DNA of 64,000 nt from Barnesiella sp. WM24 (GTDB taxonomy: Bacteria > Bacteroidota > Bacteroidia > Bacteroidales > Muribaculaceae). Where the stretch lies: contig NZ_SPPC01000010.1 in NCBI RefSeq assembly GCF_004570975.1, positions 1 through 64,000 on the forward strand, given 5' to 3'. This document shows, one piece after another, positions 53,304 through 62,869 of the stretch. The position numbers and the translations under genes are program-made. The stretch's first letter is position 1. Each line of letters starts with the position of its first letter. The notes below the pieces were generated by a model. That model was given only the letters and a program-made list of their open reading frames with translations, made no database searches and was not told where the DNA came from.

Positions 53304-54146
53304 ATGAAATATGTTGGAGCACATGTTGCAGTGGCGGGGGGAGTAAGTTCCGCGCCGCTTAATGCAAAAGCGATAGGGGCAAAGGCGTTTGCTCTTTTTA
53401 CGCGTAACCCGTCGCGGTGGACAAGCAAACCTATATCGGAGAAGGAGGCGGAAGCCTTTAAGATAAATTGCAGGGAAAACGGGTATTTACCCGAGTGCAT
53501 ACTTCCTCATGACAGCTATCTGATTAATCTCGGATCGCCCGACGAGGCTAAGCTCAAGCAGTCGCGCGAAGCGTTTCTTGATGAATTCATGCGCTGTTCG
53601 CAGCTCGGGCTCACGATGCTGAATTTCCATCCGGGGAGCCATCTTAACCAGATTGACCCGGAGGCATGCCTCGACCGCATAGCCGAGTCTATAAACATCA
53701 CTCTTGACGCGACTTCAGGCGTAAAGGCGGTGATTGAAAACACAGCGGGCCAGGGCAGTAATCTGGGATTCTCATTTGACCAGATCGCCCGTATAATAGC
53801 CGGAGTTAACGACAAGTCGAGGGTAGGGGTGTGTATCGACACGTGCCACACTTTTGCCGCCGGATATGATATTGCCGTCGATGAGGGCTACGAAGCCATG
53901 TGGGAGGAATTTGACCGCACTATAGGGCAGAGCTATCTCAGCGGAATGCACATCAACGACAGCAAGAAGGGCGTCGGCTCTCACGTCGACCGCCACGAGA
54001 GCCTTGGTAAAGGCGCGATAGGGGCGAGGCTGTTTGAACTTATCATGAATGACCCGCGCACTGACAATATCCCTCTGATTCTCGAAACTCCCGACGACAC
54101 TATCTGGGCCGACGAGATTGCCTGGATGTATTCACTCCAAAAGTGA
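53304..54146 (+). CDS. nfo: Endonuclease IV (deoxyribonuclease IV)
   Basis: A 280-residue AP endonuclease of base-excision repair, TIM barrel with three metals. Family features: [73 protein letters not shown] and PLILETP. Normal length; a -7 TATCTTTG lies at 53262-53269. Confidence 0.96.
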   Translation: MKYVGAHVAVAGGVSSAPLNAKAIGAKAFALFTRNPSRWTSKPISEKEAEAFKINCRENGYLPECILPHDSYLINLGSPDEAKLKQSREAFLDEFMRCSQLGLTMLNFHPGSHLNQIDPEACLDRIAESINITLDATSGVKAVIENTAGQGSNLGFSFDQIARIIAGVNDKSRVGVCIDTCHTFAAGYDIAVDEGYEAMWEEFDRTIGQSYLSGMHINDSKKGVGSHVDRHESLGKGAIGARLFELIMNDPRTDNIPLILETPDDTIWADEIAWMYSLQK

Positions 54147-54204
54147 AAAATTGTGTATGTGGGGGATAATTTGTAATTTAGCGAGATAATTTGGATAATT
54201 CATA

Positions 54205-55311
54205 ATGAAAGATAATAGAAAGATTAAGGTCGGCATCACGCATGGCGACATTAACGGCATAGGATATGAGGTGATACTCAAGGCGCTTGAGGATCCCCGC
54301 ATGACAGAATTGTGTACACCTGTCATATATGGCTCGGCAAAGATAGCCGCTTACTATCGCAAAGGCGCCGACCTGCCGCAGTTCAACATGTACACTGCGG
54401 CTTCGGCTTCGGAGGTAAGGGATGGCGAGGTCAACATTATAAATGTTGTGCCCGAGGACACCCGGATTGAACCGGGAGTGGCGTCAAAGGCTGCCGGCGA
54501 AGCCGCTTTCATAGCGCTTGAGCGTGCGGTTGCCGACATGCGCAACGGCGACATTGACGTGCTTGTGACTGCGCCCATCAACAAAGACTCAATACAAAGC
54601 GACACATTCCGCTTCCCCGGTCACACGGAATATCTTGAAGCATCGGTGGGCGATGGCGACAAGAGCCTTATGGTGTTGTGCAGCGGTGACCTCAGGGTCG
54701 CTCTCGTGACTACCCATTTGCCCATAGCCAAGGTGTCGGGTGCCATCACCCGCGAGGCTATACTTGAAAAGCTTTCTATTTTCAACCGCTCGTTGCGCCG
54801 CGACTTCGCCATACAGGCACCCCGTATCGCGGTGCTTGCGTTGAATCCCCACGCCGGTGAAAACGGTCTGCTCGGCAAAGAAGAGCAGGAGGTTATAGCC
54901 CCGGCTATAGAAGAGGCTGCAAAAGGGGGGATGCTTGTGTTCGGTCCCTATGCCGCCGACGGCTTTTTCGGCTCCGAGGCCTACATGAAATTTGACGGCG
55001 TGCTTGCCATGTATCATGACCAGGGGCTTGCGCCGTTCAAGACAATCGCTATGGAGAGCGGAGTCAACTTCACTGCGGGTCTGCCCTTTGTCAGGACCTC
55101 GCCCGATCATGGCACAGGCTTTGACATCGCCGGCAAGGGAGAGGCGTCGGAGGAGTCGATGCGCGAGGCTATCTATATGGCTATAGATGTGTTCCGTCAT
55201 CGCAATGACTACGATTATGCCTATCGCAGTCCGCTGCGCAAGCAATATTTTGATAAGAGCAAAGATAATGTTGTGCTCGACCTGTCCAAAGATGACAGCG
55301 ACCACGATTAA
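54205..55311 (+). CDS. pdxA: 4-hydroxythreonine-4-phosphate dehydrogenase
   Basis: A 368-residue enzyme of pyridoxal-5-phosphate synthesis (DXP-dependent route). It begins with GITHGDINGIGYEV, contains TAPINKDSIQ, the metal His in FPGHTEYLE and MYHDQGLAPFKTI, and ends normally plus a short acidic tail (DLSKDDSDHD). It starts 58 bases after nfo and precedes the nucleotidyltransferase by 18 bases, so it may share a transcript with the inositol-lipid genes. Confidence 0.95.
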   Translation: MKDNRKIKVGITHGDINGIGYEVILKALEDPRMTELCTPVIYGSAKIAAYYRKGADLPQFNMYTAASASEVRDGEVNIINVVPEDTRIEPGVASKAAGEAAFIALERAVADMRNGDIDVLVTAPINKDSIQSDTFRFPGHTEYLEASVGDGDKSLMVLCSGDLRVALVTTHLPIAKVSGAITREAILEKLSIFNRSLRRDFAIQAPRIAVLALNPHAGENGLLGKEEQEVIAPAIEEAAKGGMLVFGPYAADGFFGSEAYMKFDGVLAMYHDQGLAPFKTIAMESGVNFTAGLPFVRTSPDHGTGFDIAGKGEASEESMREAIYMAIDVFRHRNDYDYAYRSPLRKQYFDKSKDNVVLDLSKDDSDHD

Positions 55312-55329
55312 TCCTATATACACTCACTG

Positions 55330-56034
55330 ATGAACTATGCTATAATTGCGGCGGGAGAAGGCTCCCGCCTTGCCCAGGAAGGTGTGCTGCTGCCTAAGCC
55401 GCTTGTACATCTTAACGGGACGCCGATGATAAAACGCCTCATCGACATCATGATGAAGTGCAATCCGGAGTCTCTCTCGATTATCGTCAACGAACAGATG
55501 ACTGAGGTCAGGGAGTTTATAGAGAGCCTTGAACTTCCCGTCCCGTTGCATCTTGTCGTGAAGTCCACGCCAAGCTCGATGCACTCCTTCTGGGAGGTGA
55601 GCAGGGCTTTTCCCGACAATGGTAAATTTGTGCTGACTACTGTTGACACAATCTTCCGCGAAGATGAGTTCCGAGATTACGTGGAGGCTTTTGAGGCGAG
55701 CGGTGATGCCGACGGCTGCATGGCTGTGACCTCGTTTATCGATGATGAAAAGCCGCTTTACATAGATGTCGACGACGATATGTACATCACTGCGTTCCGC
55801 GACGCCGCATTTGACGGGGTGAAATATATCTCCGGCGGTGTCTACGGGCTGACACCTCCCGCGCTCGATGTGCTCGACCGCTGCATGAACGAGGGTGTGA
55901 GCCGCATGCGCAATTACCAGCGGGCGCTTGTCGAGTCGGGGCTGCGTCTGCGTGCCTATCCGTTTAAAAAGATAGTGGATGTGGACCACGCGGGTGACAT
56001 AGCGACAGCGGAGTCATTTATCAACGGTGACTGA
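55330..56034 (+). CDS. Sugar-phosphate-type nucleotidyltransferase
   Basis: A 234-residue NTP-transferase. The nucleotide loop IIAAGEGSRL and the KPLVHLNGTPMIKRLID motif lie at the start; VDHAGDIATAE is at the end. The activated substrate is not evident. In this cluster it could make a CDP- or NDP-activated inositol or head-group intermediate (inference). It starts 18 bases after pdxA, and 41 bases precede the ATP-grasp gene. Confidence 0.85.
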   Translation: MNYAIIAAGEGSRLAQEGVLLPKPLVHLNGTPMIKRLIDIMMKCNPESLSIIVNEQMTEVREFIESLELPVPLHLVVKSTPSSMHSFWEVSRAFPDNGKFVLTTVDTIFREDEFRDYVEAFEASGDADGCMAVTSFIDDEKPLYIDVDDDMYITAFRDAAFDGVKYISGGVYGLTPPALDVLDRCMNEGVSRMRNYQRALVESGLRLRAYPFKKIVDVDHAGDIATAESFINGD

Positions 56035-56075
56035 TTCAGTGATTTTCAAAACCAATCATCAACACAACAATAAAT

Positions 56076-56939
56076 ATGGCTGAAATAAAGATAGCCGGCA
56101 TAATGAGGGCAGGGGCATACTCCCCTAATCATATCGGCAATGATGCCGCAATATTCAATGCCACTGCCGACCATCTCCGCAAGCGGGGATGTGAGGTCAA
56201 TATCTACAGCGAGGACCAGTTTATCGCCGGAGATGTCAAGGAAGATATTATTATCAATATGTGTCGTGAGATGAAATCGATTCATCTCCTTCAGAAGCGT
56301 GAGGACGAGGGCGCTCTCGTGATTAATTCAGGCTACGGTATAGAAAACTGTACGCGTGAGCGCATGACCCGCATACTTCTCGGCTCCAATATACCTTATC
56401 CCGAGAGCCTGATGGTGAACACTGACGAAGGGGTCACCGCTCTGCTGAAAAAGTCGGGATTCACCCAGTGCTGGATTAAGCGCGGCGATTTTCACGCCAT
56501 GCATAAGGAGGATGTCAGCTATGTGCGTCATCCCGAGGAGGCGCAGGAGGTGCTTCAGGAATATTTTCTCCGTGGCATCAGGCGCGCGGTCATCAATCGT
56601 CATCTTGTCGGTGACCTTATCAAGTTCTATGGTGTGCAGGGCACTCCGTTTTTCTTCTGGTTTTATCCTTTCGACGAGGGACACTCGAAATATGGCCACG
56701 AGGCTATCAACGGCAAGTCGACGGGCATAAAATTTGACGAGAAACACATGCGTGACATCTGCCAGCGTGCAAGCGAGGTGCTTGATGTCAAGATTTACGG
56801 CGGCGACTGCATAGTCAGTCCCGATGGCGATATACGCATCATCGACTTTAATGACTGGCCCAGTTTCGCCCCCTGCCGCATGGATGCAGCGCCCCATATC
56901 GCAAAGTGCATACTCTCGACAATAAAGGACCGAAAATAA
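56076..56939 (+). CDS. ATP-grasp-like protein of the inositol-lipid cluster
   Basis: 287 residues without signal or membrane segment. The C-terminal half has the ATP-grasp metal-binding strand GDCIVSPDGDIRIIDFND, and the middle has an ATP-binding Lys region (CWIKRGDFHAMH). Known: ATP-grasp enzymes ligate carboxylates to amines or thiols via acyl-phosphates. Its acceptor is unknown. Location between a nucleotidyltransferase and a phosphatidyltransferase (7 bases before the latter) suggests head-group decoration or precursor activation (inference). Confidence 0.72.
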   Translation: MAEIKIAGIMRAGAYSPNHIGNDAAIFNATADHLRKRGCEVNIYSEDQFIAGDVKEDIIINMCREMKSIHLLQKREDEGALVINSGYGIENCTRERMTRILLGSNIPYPESLMVNTDEGVTALLKKSGFTQCWIKRGDFHAMHKEDVSYVRHPEEAQEVLQEYFLRGIRRAVINRHLVGDLIKFYGVQGTPFFFWFYPFDEGHSKYGHEAINGKSTGIKFDEKHMRDICQRASEVLDVKIYGGDCIVSPDGDIRIIDFNDWPSFAPCRMDAAPHIAKCILSTIKDRK

Positions 56940-56946
56940 ATCGCTG

Positions 56947-57903
56947 ATGGATAACGAAATAAAAGCTACCGCACCGGAAAATGTGAGCTACCGCGACACA
57001 TTGAAGTCAATGGACACCGAAGAGCATATCGACCTCGCCTTCTATCGGCCGATAGGCTACATGTGGGCTTGCCTTGCAAAGAAGCTTGGCGTCACGCCCA
57101 ATGCTATCACCATAGCCTCGATATTTCTCGGCATAGGCGCCGGGGTGATGTTCTTCTACCCTGTCATGTGGATGAACGTTGTCGGTATGCTGCTGCTTGT
57201 GTGGGCCAACTCGTTTGACTCTGCCGACGGGCAGCTCGCGCGTATGACAAAGCAGTATTCGCGCATAGGAAGGATACTTGACGGGCTTTCGGGCGATATA
57301 TGGTTTGCCACCATATATGTGGCGATATGCCTGAGGGAAAATATGACCTCCGAGTTTTTCTCTTCCCATCCCTGGGTGATATGGGTGGTTGCCGTGGTGA
57401 CAGGTATCTGTCATGCGAAGCAGGCGGCGAGTGCCGACTATTACAGGCAGTTTCATCTCTATTTTCTTAAAGGGGAGGAGGGCAGCGAGCTTGAATCTGC
57501 GCGCGACCTCAAGGAGAAGCTTGCATCTTTGTCATGGAAACATGATTTCTGGAAGAAGCTTACATTGACATTTTATACCAATTACACTGTCAATCAGGAG
57601 TCACATACACGTCGCATGCAGGAGCTGCGCGCCGAACTCCATAATCGCTTCCCCTCGGGCAAGATTCCTCAGTCATTCCGCGATGCTTTCCGTAAGGAAA
57701 GTCTGCCTTTGATGAAATATACCAATATCCTCTCGTTCAACTGGAGAACTATCGCCCTGTTCACTTCGTTGTTTCTGAAGATGCCCTGGCTCTACTTCGC
57801 GTTTGAGCTGACGGTGCTTAATATACTCCTTATATATATGTGTGTGCGACATGAGCGCATATGCCGTAATTTTACAAAGCAGTTGAAGGATGGACTCTAT
57901 TAA
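56947..57903 (+). CDS. CDP-alcohol phosphatidyltransferase (probable PI-phosphate synthase)
   Basis: A 318-residue membrane enzyme with about six helices. The CDP-alcohol motif D-x2-D-G-x2-A-R-x8-G-x3-D-x3-D is intact in SADGQLARMTKQYSRIGRIL and the LDGLSGD that follows. With Ino1 two genes away it most likely joins inositol-1-phosphate to CDP-diacylglycerol, as in the Bacteroides thetaiotaomicron inositol-lipid cluster. A long amphipathic insert (about 175-235) precedes the last helices. It overlaps the HAD gene by 14 bases. Confidence 0.87.
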   Translation: MDNEIKATAPENVSYRDTLKSMDTEEHIDLAFYRPIGYMWACLAKKLGVTPNAITIASIFLGIGAGVMFFYPVMWMNVVGMLLLVWANSFDSADGQLARMTKQYSRIGRILDGLSGDIWFATIYVAICLRENMTSEFFSSHPWVIWVVAVVTGICHAKQAASADYYRQFHLYFLKGEEGSELESARDLKEKLASLSWKHDFWKKLTLTFYTNYTVNQESHTRRMQELRAELHNRFPSGKIPQSFRDAFRKESLPLMKYTNILSFNWRTIALFTSLFLKMPWLYFAFELTVLNILLIYMCVRHERICRNFTKQLKDGLY

Positions 57904-58606
57904 AGATATAAAAGGTATAATATTTGATTACGGCGGGACGATTGACAGCCGTGGCACCCACTGGAGCGAGGTGATATGGGCCGGCTATCAGGCTTCAGGC
58001 GTGGAGATTGACAAGGAAGTGTTCAGGGAGGCTTACGTATTTGCCGAGCGCGAGCTTGCCAAGACTCCCCATATAATGCCCGATGACAATTTCTATGACC
58101 TGCTTTACAAAAAAATGGTCATAGAGCTGACTTGGCTTGCCGACAACGGCAAGATTGACCCTGCCAAAATCAAGCTCCTTGCTCCCGACATAGCGATGTA
58201 CTGCTATGACGCGGCAAGAGAGTGTGTGGAGGAGGCTAAGCCTGTGCTTGACGAGCTTTCGGCCCGTTATCCGCTCGTGCTTGTAAGCAATTTCTACGGC
58301 AACGTGGAAAGCGTGCTTGCCGATTTCGGACTGCTGAAATATTTCCGCAAGATTATCGAGAGTGCTGTTGTCGGGGTCAGGAAGCCCGACCCGCAGATAT
58401 TCAGGCTCGGTGTCGAGGCTCTCGGCATGAAGCCCGAAGAGGTGCTCGTGGTGGGCGACTCTTATAAAAAGGACATAGTGCCTGCCGAGACTATAGGCTG
58501 CAAGGTCGCCTGGATCAAGGGTAAGGGCTGGACTGCCGAAGAAGACGCTGTAATGCATCCGTCTATCATCGGAAAACTGTCAGAATTACTTGAGGTAGCG
58601 TTATAG
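57890..58606 (+). CDS. HAD-family hydrolase (possible PI-phosphate phosphatase)
   Basis: 238 residues. HAD motif I is IFDYGGTID: the nucleophile Asp13 is present but the usual second Asp is Gly15. Motif II is LVSN, motif III Lys is in GVRKPDPQIF and motif IV is VVVGDSYKKDI. Cap type C1, as in haloacid dehalogenases. Overlap with the transferase gene suggests it dephosphorylates phosphatidylinositol-phosphate or inositol-phosphate. The missing Asp could lower phosphatase activity or change specificity. Confidence 0.82.
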   Translation: MDSIKDIKGIIFDYGGTIDSRGTHWSEVIWAGYQASGVEIDKEVFREAYVFAERELAKTPHIMPDDNFYDLLYKKMVIELTWLADNGKIDPAKIKLLAPDIAMYCYDAARECVEEAKPVLDELSARYPLVLVSNFYGNVESVLADFGLLKYFRKIIESAVVGVRKPDPQIFRLGVEALGMKPEEVLVVGDSYKKDIVPAETIGCKVAWIKGKGWTAEEDAVMHPSIIGKLSELLEVAL

Positions 58607-58638
58607 TCTGTTAACATAAAATTGGTCTAAAAGGTGTA

Positions 58639-58683
58639 AAATTTAGCTATTTTGGCTAAAACCGATATTTTTTAGCTAAATTT
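58639..58683. promoter_or_regulatory. Inverted repeat upstream of ino1
   Basis: AAATTTAGCTA (58639-58649) and TAGCTAAATTT (58673-58683) form a perfect 11-bp inverted repeat, with a further GGCTAAA half-site between them. The site lies in a 230-bp AT-rich leader and may be a regulator-binding site for the inositol step. No standard -7 box is obvious in the leader. Confidence 0.45.
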
Positions 58684-58838
58684 CACAAAATATAAAGAAA
58701 GTTAGTTGAAAAATCTTTTCACATCTCAAAAATAACAACTACTTTTACACGTTTTTCCCTTGAATCATCGGGGGATGTGACAATTATTCATCAAGAATAT
58801 AACCGTAAAAAAATAGAAACAATTTAACTATCACAATC

Positions 58839-60146
58839 ATGAATCAAAGTGACGTTAAGAAAGCCGAAGGTAAATTAGGCATTCTCGTGGTAGGACTTGG
58901 TGCAGTTAGTTCTACCTTTATGACTGGTGTTTTGATGACTCGTAAGGGACTTGCAAAGCCTGTTGGCTCAATGACCCAGTACGACATCATGCGCGTGGGC
59001 GAAGGTGCCGATAAGAAATATCTCAAATATAATCAGATCGTGCCTATGGCTGATCTGAACGATGTTGTATTCGGTGCATGGGATGTATATCCTGCCAATG
59101 CATTCGAGTCGGCTATGAACTGCGAGGTTCTTAAAGAAAAAGACATTCTTCCCGTAAAGGACGAGCTTGAAAAGATCGTCCCGATGAAGGCAGCTTTCGA
59201 CCACAACTATGCAAAGCGTCTTGACGGCGACAATGTTAAGGACTGCAAGACCCGCTGGGAAATGGTTGAGGCTCTCCGTAAGGACATCCGCGACTTCAAG
59301 GCTGAAAACGGCTGCGACCGCGTGGTTGTGCTCTGGGCGGCTTCTACCGAAGTTTATGTGCCGGTTGACGAGAAGGTTCACTACAAGCTCGCTGACCTTG
59401 AGCAGGCTATGAAGGATGACGACCGTGAACACATCGCTCCCTCTATGTGCTACGCTTACGCTGCACTCGTCGAAGGCGCTCCCTTCGTAATGGGCGCTCC
59501 CAACACTACCGTTGACATCCCCGCTATCTGGGAACTCTGCGAAAAGACCAAGATGCCTATCGCAGGTAAGGACTTCAAGACCGGTCAGACTCTCGTTAAG
59601 TCAGGTTTCGCTCCCATCATCGGTGTACGTTGCCTCGGTCTCGCAGGTTGGTTCTCTACCAACATCCTCGGTAACCGCGACGGTCTCGTGCTTGACGAAC
59701 CCGCCAACTTCCGCACCAAGGAGGTCAGCAAGCTTTCTACTCTTGAGTCAATCCTCGTTCCGGAAAAGCAGCCCGACCTTTATACCGACTACTACCACAA
59801 GGTGCGTATCAACTACTATCCCCCGCGCAATGACAACAAGGAAGGATGGGACAACATCGATATCTTCGGCTGGATGGGCTACCCCATGCAGATCAAGATC
59901 AATTTCCTCTGCCGCGACTCTATCCTCGCAGCTCCCCTTTGTCTTGACCTCTGCTTGCTCATCGACCTTGCAGCACGTAGCGGACGTTACGGCATCCAGC
60001 GCTTCTTGAGCTTCTTCCTCAAGAGCCCGATGCACGACTACACTACCGACGAAGTGCCCGTCAACAACCTCTTCGAGCAGTATGTAATGCTCAAGAACGC
60101 TATCCGTGAAATGGGTGGCTATAAAGCTGACGAACTTATCGACTAA
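58839..60146 (+). CDS. ino1: Inositol-3-phosphate synthase
   Basis: A 435-residue NAD-dependent enzyme converting glucose-6-phosphate to 1L-myo-inositol-1-phosphate. It has the NAD loop LVVGLGAVSSTFMTG, GAPNTTVDIP, GKDFKTGQT, SFFLKSPMH and a Lys/Asn-rich active site. It is the archaeal/actinobacterial-like short form. Its strong Bacteroidales-style codon choice (GACCTC, GGTCTC) suggests high expression. It supplies the head-group of the inositol lipids; own leader and terminator. Confidence 0.95.
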   Translation: MNQSDVKKAEGKLGILVVGLGAVSSTFMTGVLMTRKGLAKPVGSMTQYDIMRVGEGADKKYLKYNQIVPMADLNDVVFGAWDVYPANAFESAMNCEVLKEKDILPVKDELEKIVPMKAAFDHNYAKRLDGDNVKDCKTRWEMVEALRKDIRDFKAENGCDRVVVLWAASTEVYVPVDEKVHYKLADLEQAMKDDDREHIAPSMCYAYAALVEGAPFVMGAPNTTVDIPAIWELCEKTKMPIAGKDFKTGQTLVKSGFAPIIGVRCLGLAGWFSTNILGNRDGLVLDEPANFRTKEVSKLSTLESILVPEKQPDLYTDYYHKVRINYYPPRNDNKEGWDNIDIFGWMGYPMQIKINFLCRDSILAAPLCLDLCLLIDLAARSGRYGIQRFLSFFLKSPMHDYTTDEVPVNNLFEQYVMLKNAIREMGGYKADELID

Positions 60147-60169
60147 TCTTTTCGTAATAGATAGTTTGA

Positions 60170-60203
60170 GCGTGGTTGCCTGCCCGGCAGCCACGCTTTT
60201 TTT
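60170..60203 (+). terminator. ino1 terminator
   Basis: Stem GCGTGG-t-TGCC with GGCA-g-CCACGC followed by T7, starting 24 bases after the ino1 stop. Confidence 0.85.
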
Positions 60204-60392
60204 GCATAAACGCAAGCCACACCGGCAATGGGGGCGTATTCTGACATTGATTCCCTCGCGTAGCCGATTACGCTGCTACAGCTATGTGGTTCCCGGGCAA
60301 TAAACCTGTGGAAGCAATGCAGGGACGGTTTTTTAACTATGTTATTAAGGTTTGTTAACATGTGTGGGGCGGCTAAATTTTAATCATTTTTA

Positions 60393-60699
60393 TAACTTTG
60401 CAACGCAAACCGGATATGCTCCGGTAGGAAGATTACATCACCTTGGCAATTCGCCCGGCTGTATGGCTGTGGAGAAAGTGATGGGACGGCTCTTCTTCCT
60501 TTATAATTAGATTTTTATGATTCTCTGTGTCCCGTCTTGCAGAGCTGCAATTTGTGTCGCCCTCCTTATCAGGCGATGCAGATGAGGCTTTACATGTCGG
60601 GAATTTCTATCTTTTCATGTGACTGATATTCATTCTGCCATGACATGGGCCGGGCGGTAGATATGGCTACTTTATTAATTAATTAAATATCAGTTTTTA
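60393..60699 (+). ncRNA. Structured leader or independent non-coding RNA
   Basis: A -7 TAACTTTG (60393-60400) precedes about 300 bases with no ORF. Local structure: CCGG/CCGG near 60410, then GGAAGA (60427-60432) with TCTTCC (60494-60499) enclosing CATCAC (60436-60441) with GTGATG (60478-60483). A long-range ACTGATATT/AATATCAGT pair followed by T5 lies just before the lipoprotein ATG. It could be a cis-regulatory leader or a stand-alone RNA (a Bacteroidales 6S-like or Bacteroidales-1 RNA is one candidate to test). Family not established. Confidence 0.5.
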
Positions 60700-60702
60700 A
60701 CA

Positions 60703-61155
60703 ATGAAAAAGTTTAAATTTTTTGCAGTGATGTTGGTAATTGCCTGCTGCGCGGGTTTTACCTCTTGTGGTGACGACGATGATGATGCCGGTTCAAATGC
60801 CCTCGTCGGTACTTGGGTCGGTACATTTGACTACAATGGTGGCTACAATGGAGATGACGTTGTCACAATGACATTTACTGCCGACGGCAAGATGACGGCT
60901 AAAGGCGAGGATGCTAACTACCCTGAATATAGCTGGTCGTTCAGCGGTACTTATAAGCTGTCATCATATGATTTTGATGAGGATGACGACTACGGCTATG
61001 GGACAAGAGTCTTTCTTATTTCAATTGTGGGTCGATTCGCTGATGAGCCCGATGAAATATATGATGATGACATCGAGCCGGAGCCTTGCTATATTGATGG
61101 CGACGAGTTGGTTATCTCTTTTGACGGAAGTGACTACCGCTTGAAGAGACAATAA
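60703..61155 (+). CDS. Small lipocalin-like lipoprotein
   Basis: 150 residues. The lipoprotein signal ends at Cys22 (GFTSCGDDDDD), followed by an acidic surface-export-like run. The rest fits a lipocalin/calycin-like barrel of small Bacteroidales lipoproteins: LVGTWVGTFDYNGG, MTFTADGKM, YSWSFSGTYKL, ELVISFDGSDYRLKR. Very acidic insert (EDDDYGYG, EIYDDDIEPE). Role unknown. It stands alone behind the long structured leader. Confidence 0.78.
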   Translation: MKKFKFFAVMLVIACCAGFTSCGDDDDDAGSNALVGTWVGTFDYNGGYNGDDVVTMTFTADGKMTAKGEDANYPEYSWSFSGTYKLSSYDFDEDDDYGYGTRVFLISIVGRFADEPDEIYDDDIEPEPCYIDGDELVISFDGSDYRLKRQ

Positions 61156-61236
61156 CTCCGGATAAGAAAAAATATACTTTCACCAAGACTAAATGATAAA
61201 CGGTAAATAAGTTTTTTTGAAGTATAAATTAGCAAT

Positions 61237-61277
61237 CGCGGGCGTCCCTTAACAAGGGGCGCCCGCGTATTTTATTT
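61237..61277. terminator. Bidirectional terminator
   Basis: A 14-bp stem CGCGGGCGtCCCTT/AAGGGgCGCCCGCG with a 3-nt loop lies between the lipoprotein gene (+) and the arabinofuranosidase gene (-). T-rich sequence follows on the plus strand. Confidence 0.8.
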
Positions 61278-61290
61278 AGAACCAGGTGGT

Positions 61291-62838
61291 TTACTCGATA
61301 GTGAGTGTCACGATTGACATCGGTGGAAGTTCAGCGTCAAGCTTGCCCTTGCTGATTTTAGCCTTTGTGAATGGCTTCAATGTCACTTTTTCAGGCGAAT
61401 CAAAGTCGTTGAAGTCGCGTGCGTCGGCGGCGGTCAGTATTTCACCTGTCACCTTTTTGCCCTTGATAGCTCCGAGAGGGATTGCCACGTCACATCCTTC
61501 CTTGAGGTCGGTATTGACAAGCGATACAGTCACTTTACCATCCTTTTCCGAGGCGGTGGCGCTTACCACCGGCACGAGGCGTTTGTCTGATGTCTGGCGG
61601 TAGGTGGTGTTGACTGTAAGCGGTATAAGCTTTGCGCCCTGGTGAGGTATATACATCTTGAACGCATAGTAGCTCGGGGTGAGCACCATCTTGTCATCTT
61701 TGGTGAGCACCATCGCCTGCAGCACATTGGCAATCTGTGCGATGTTTGCCATCTTCACGCGGTCGGCGAAGTTGTGGAACGTATTGAGCGATAGCGCCGC
61801 TACCATCGCGTCGCGCATTGTGTTCTGCTGATAGAGGTGTCCTGGATTTGTGCCGGGCTCCACGTCCCACCATGTTCCCCATTCGTCGACGAGCAGAGCC
61901 ACCTTCTTGTCGGGGTCATGCTTGTCCATGATGTCGCAGTGGCGGCGCATCACGTCGCCAATCTCAAGACACTTGCCGAGAGTCCAGTAATAGTCATCGT
62001 CGCTGAACTTGGTAGCCGCTCCCTTGCTGCCGTTCCAGCCGATCACAGTGTAGTAGTGGAGCGAGATGCCATCCATGTTGTTGCGGGCGCGGTCCATCAG
62101 CACTTCAGTCCAGTTGTAGTCATAGTCGCTTGCACCCGAAGCGATCTTAAACAGGCGGTTGCCGTCGAAGTTGCGGCAATAGGTCTGGTAACGGCGATAC
62201 ACGTCGGCATAATATTCCGGGGTGAAATTGCCTCCGCAGCCCCAGCTCTCATTGCCGACGCCGAGATATTTCAGTTTCCAGGGCTTTTCGCGTCCGTTTT
62301 CTTTACGCGCCTTAGCCATAGGCCCGTCGGCGGCGGTGATGTATTCGACCCACTTTGCCAGCTCTTCCACCGAACCGCTGCCTACGTTGCCGCTCAGATA
62401 AGGCTCGGTGCCGAGCATCTCACACAGGTTGAAAAACTCATGGGTTCCGAAACTGTTGTCTTCCACTGTTCCGCCCCAGTTGTTGTTGACCATGCGCGGA
62501 CGGTTTTCTTTCGGTCCGATTCCGTCGACCCAGTGATATTCGTCGGCAAAGCATCCTCCCGGCCATCTCAGCACAGGGATTTGTAGAGCCTTGAACGCTT
62601 CAAGCACGTCGTTGCGGTAGCCGTTGGTGTTGGGAATCGGGGAGTCTTCGCCTACCCATATGCCGCCATATATGCAGCGTCCGAGATGTTCGGCAAATTG
62701 TCCGTAAATCTCCGGTGAGATTACCGGAGCGGAATCTTGCGGGTTAAGCGAGATGGTAAAATTTTCCTTTGCGCCCACAGGCATGGCAAGTGCCGCGATT
62801 ATCGCCGCGCCTGCCCATGTTTTTAGCATGTTGTTCAT
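61291..62838 (-). CDS. Alpha-L-arabinofuranosidase, GH51
   Basis: 515 residues from the ATG at 62838, giving a signal peptide ([18 protein letters not shown]). GH51 TIM barrel: [28 protein letters not shown], the acid/base Glu in [12 protein letters not shown] and the nucleophile Glu in [17 protein letters not shown]-terminal beta-sandwich ends the protein. It releases terminal arabinofuranosyl units from arabinan or arabinoxylan, probably in the periplasm. It lies 31 bases after another GH51 gene and is likely co-transcribed. Confidence 0.93.
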   Translation of the reverse strand: MNNMLKTWAGAAIIAALAMPVGAKENFTISLNPQDSAPVISPEIYGQFAEHLGRCIYGGIWVGEDSPIPNTNGYRNDVLEAFKALQIPVLRWPGGCFADEYHWVDGIGPKENRPRMVNNNWGGTVEDNSFGTHEFFNLCEMLGTEPYLSGNVGSGSVEELAKWVEYITAADGPMAKARKENGREKPWKLKYLGVGNESWGCGGNFTPEYYADVYRRYQTYCRNFDGNRLFKIASGASDYDYNWTEVLMDRARNNMDGISLHYYTVIGWNGSKGAATKFSDDDYYWTLGKCLEIGDVMRRHCDIMDKHDPDKKVALLVDEWGTWWDVEPGTNPGHLYQQNTMRDAMVAALSLNTFHNFADRVKMANIAQIANVLQAMVLTKDDKMVLTPSYYAFKMYIPHQGAKLIPLTVNTTYRQTSDKRLVPVVSATASEKDGKVTVSLVNTDLKEGCDVAIPLGAIKGKKVTGEILTAADARDFNDFDSPEKVTLKPFTKAKISKGKLDAELPPMSIVTLTIE

Positions 62839-62869
62839 GTCGTTTTGGTTGATTGGTTGTATCTTAATG

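Noticed and set aside
61837-62586. 249-codon frame antisense to the GH51 gene
   Set aside because: Mirror frame of a conserved catalytic domain; composition follows the coding strand.
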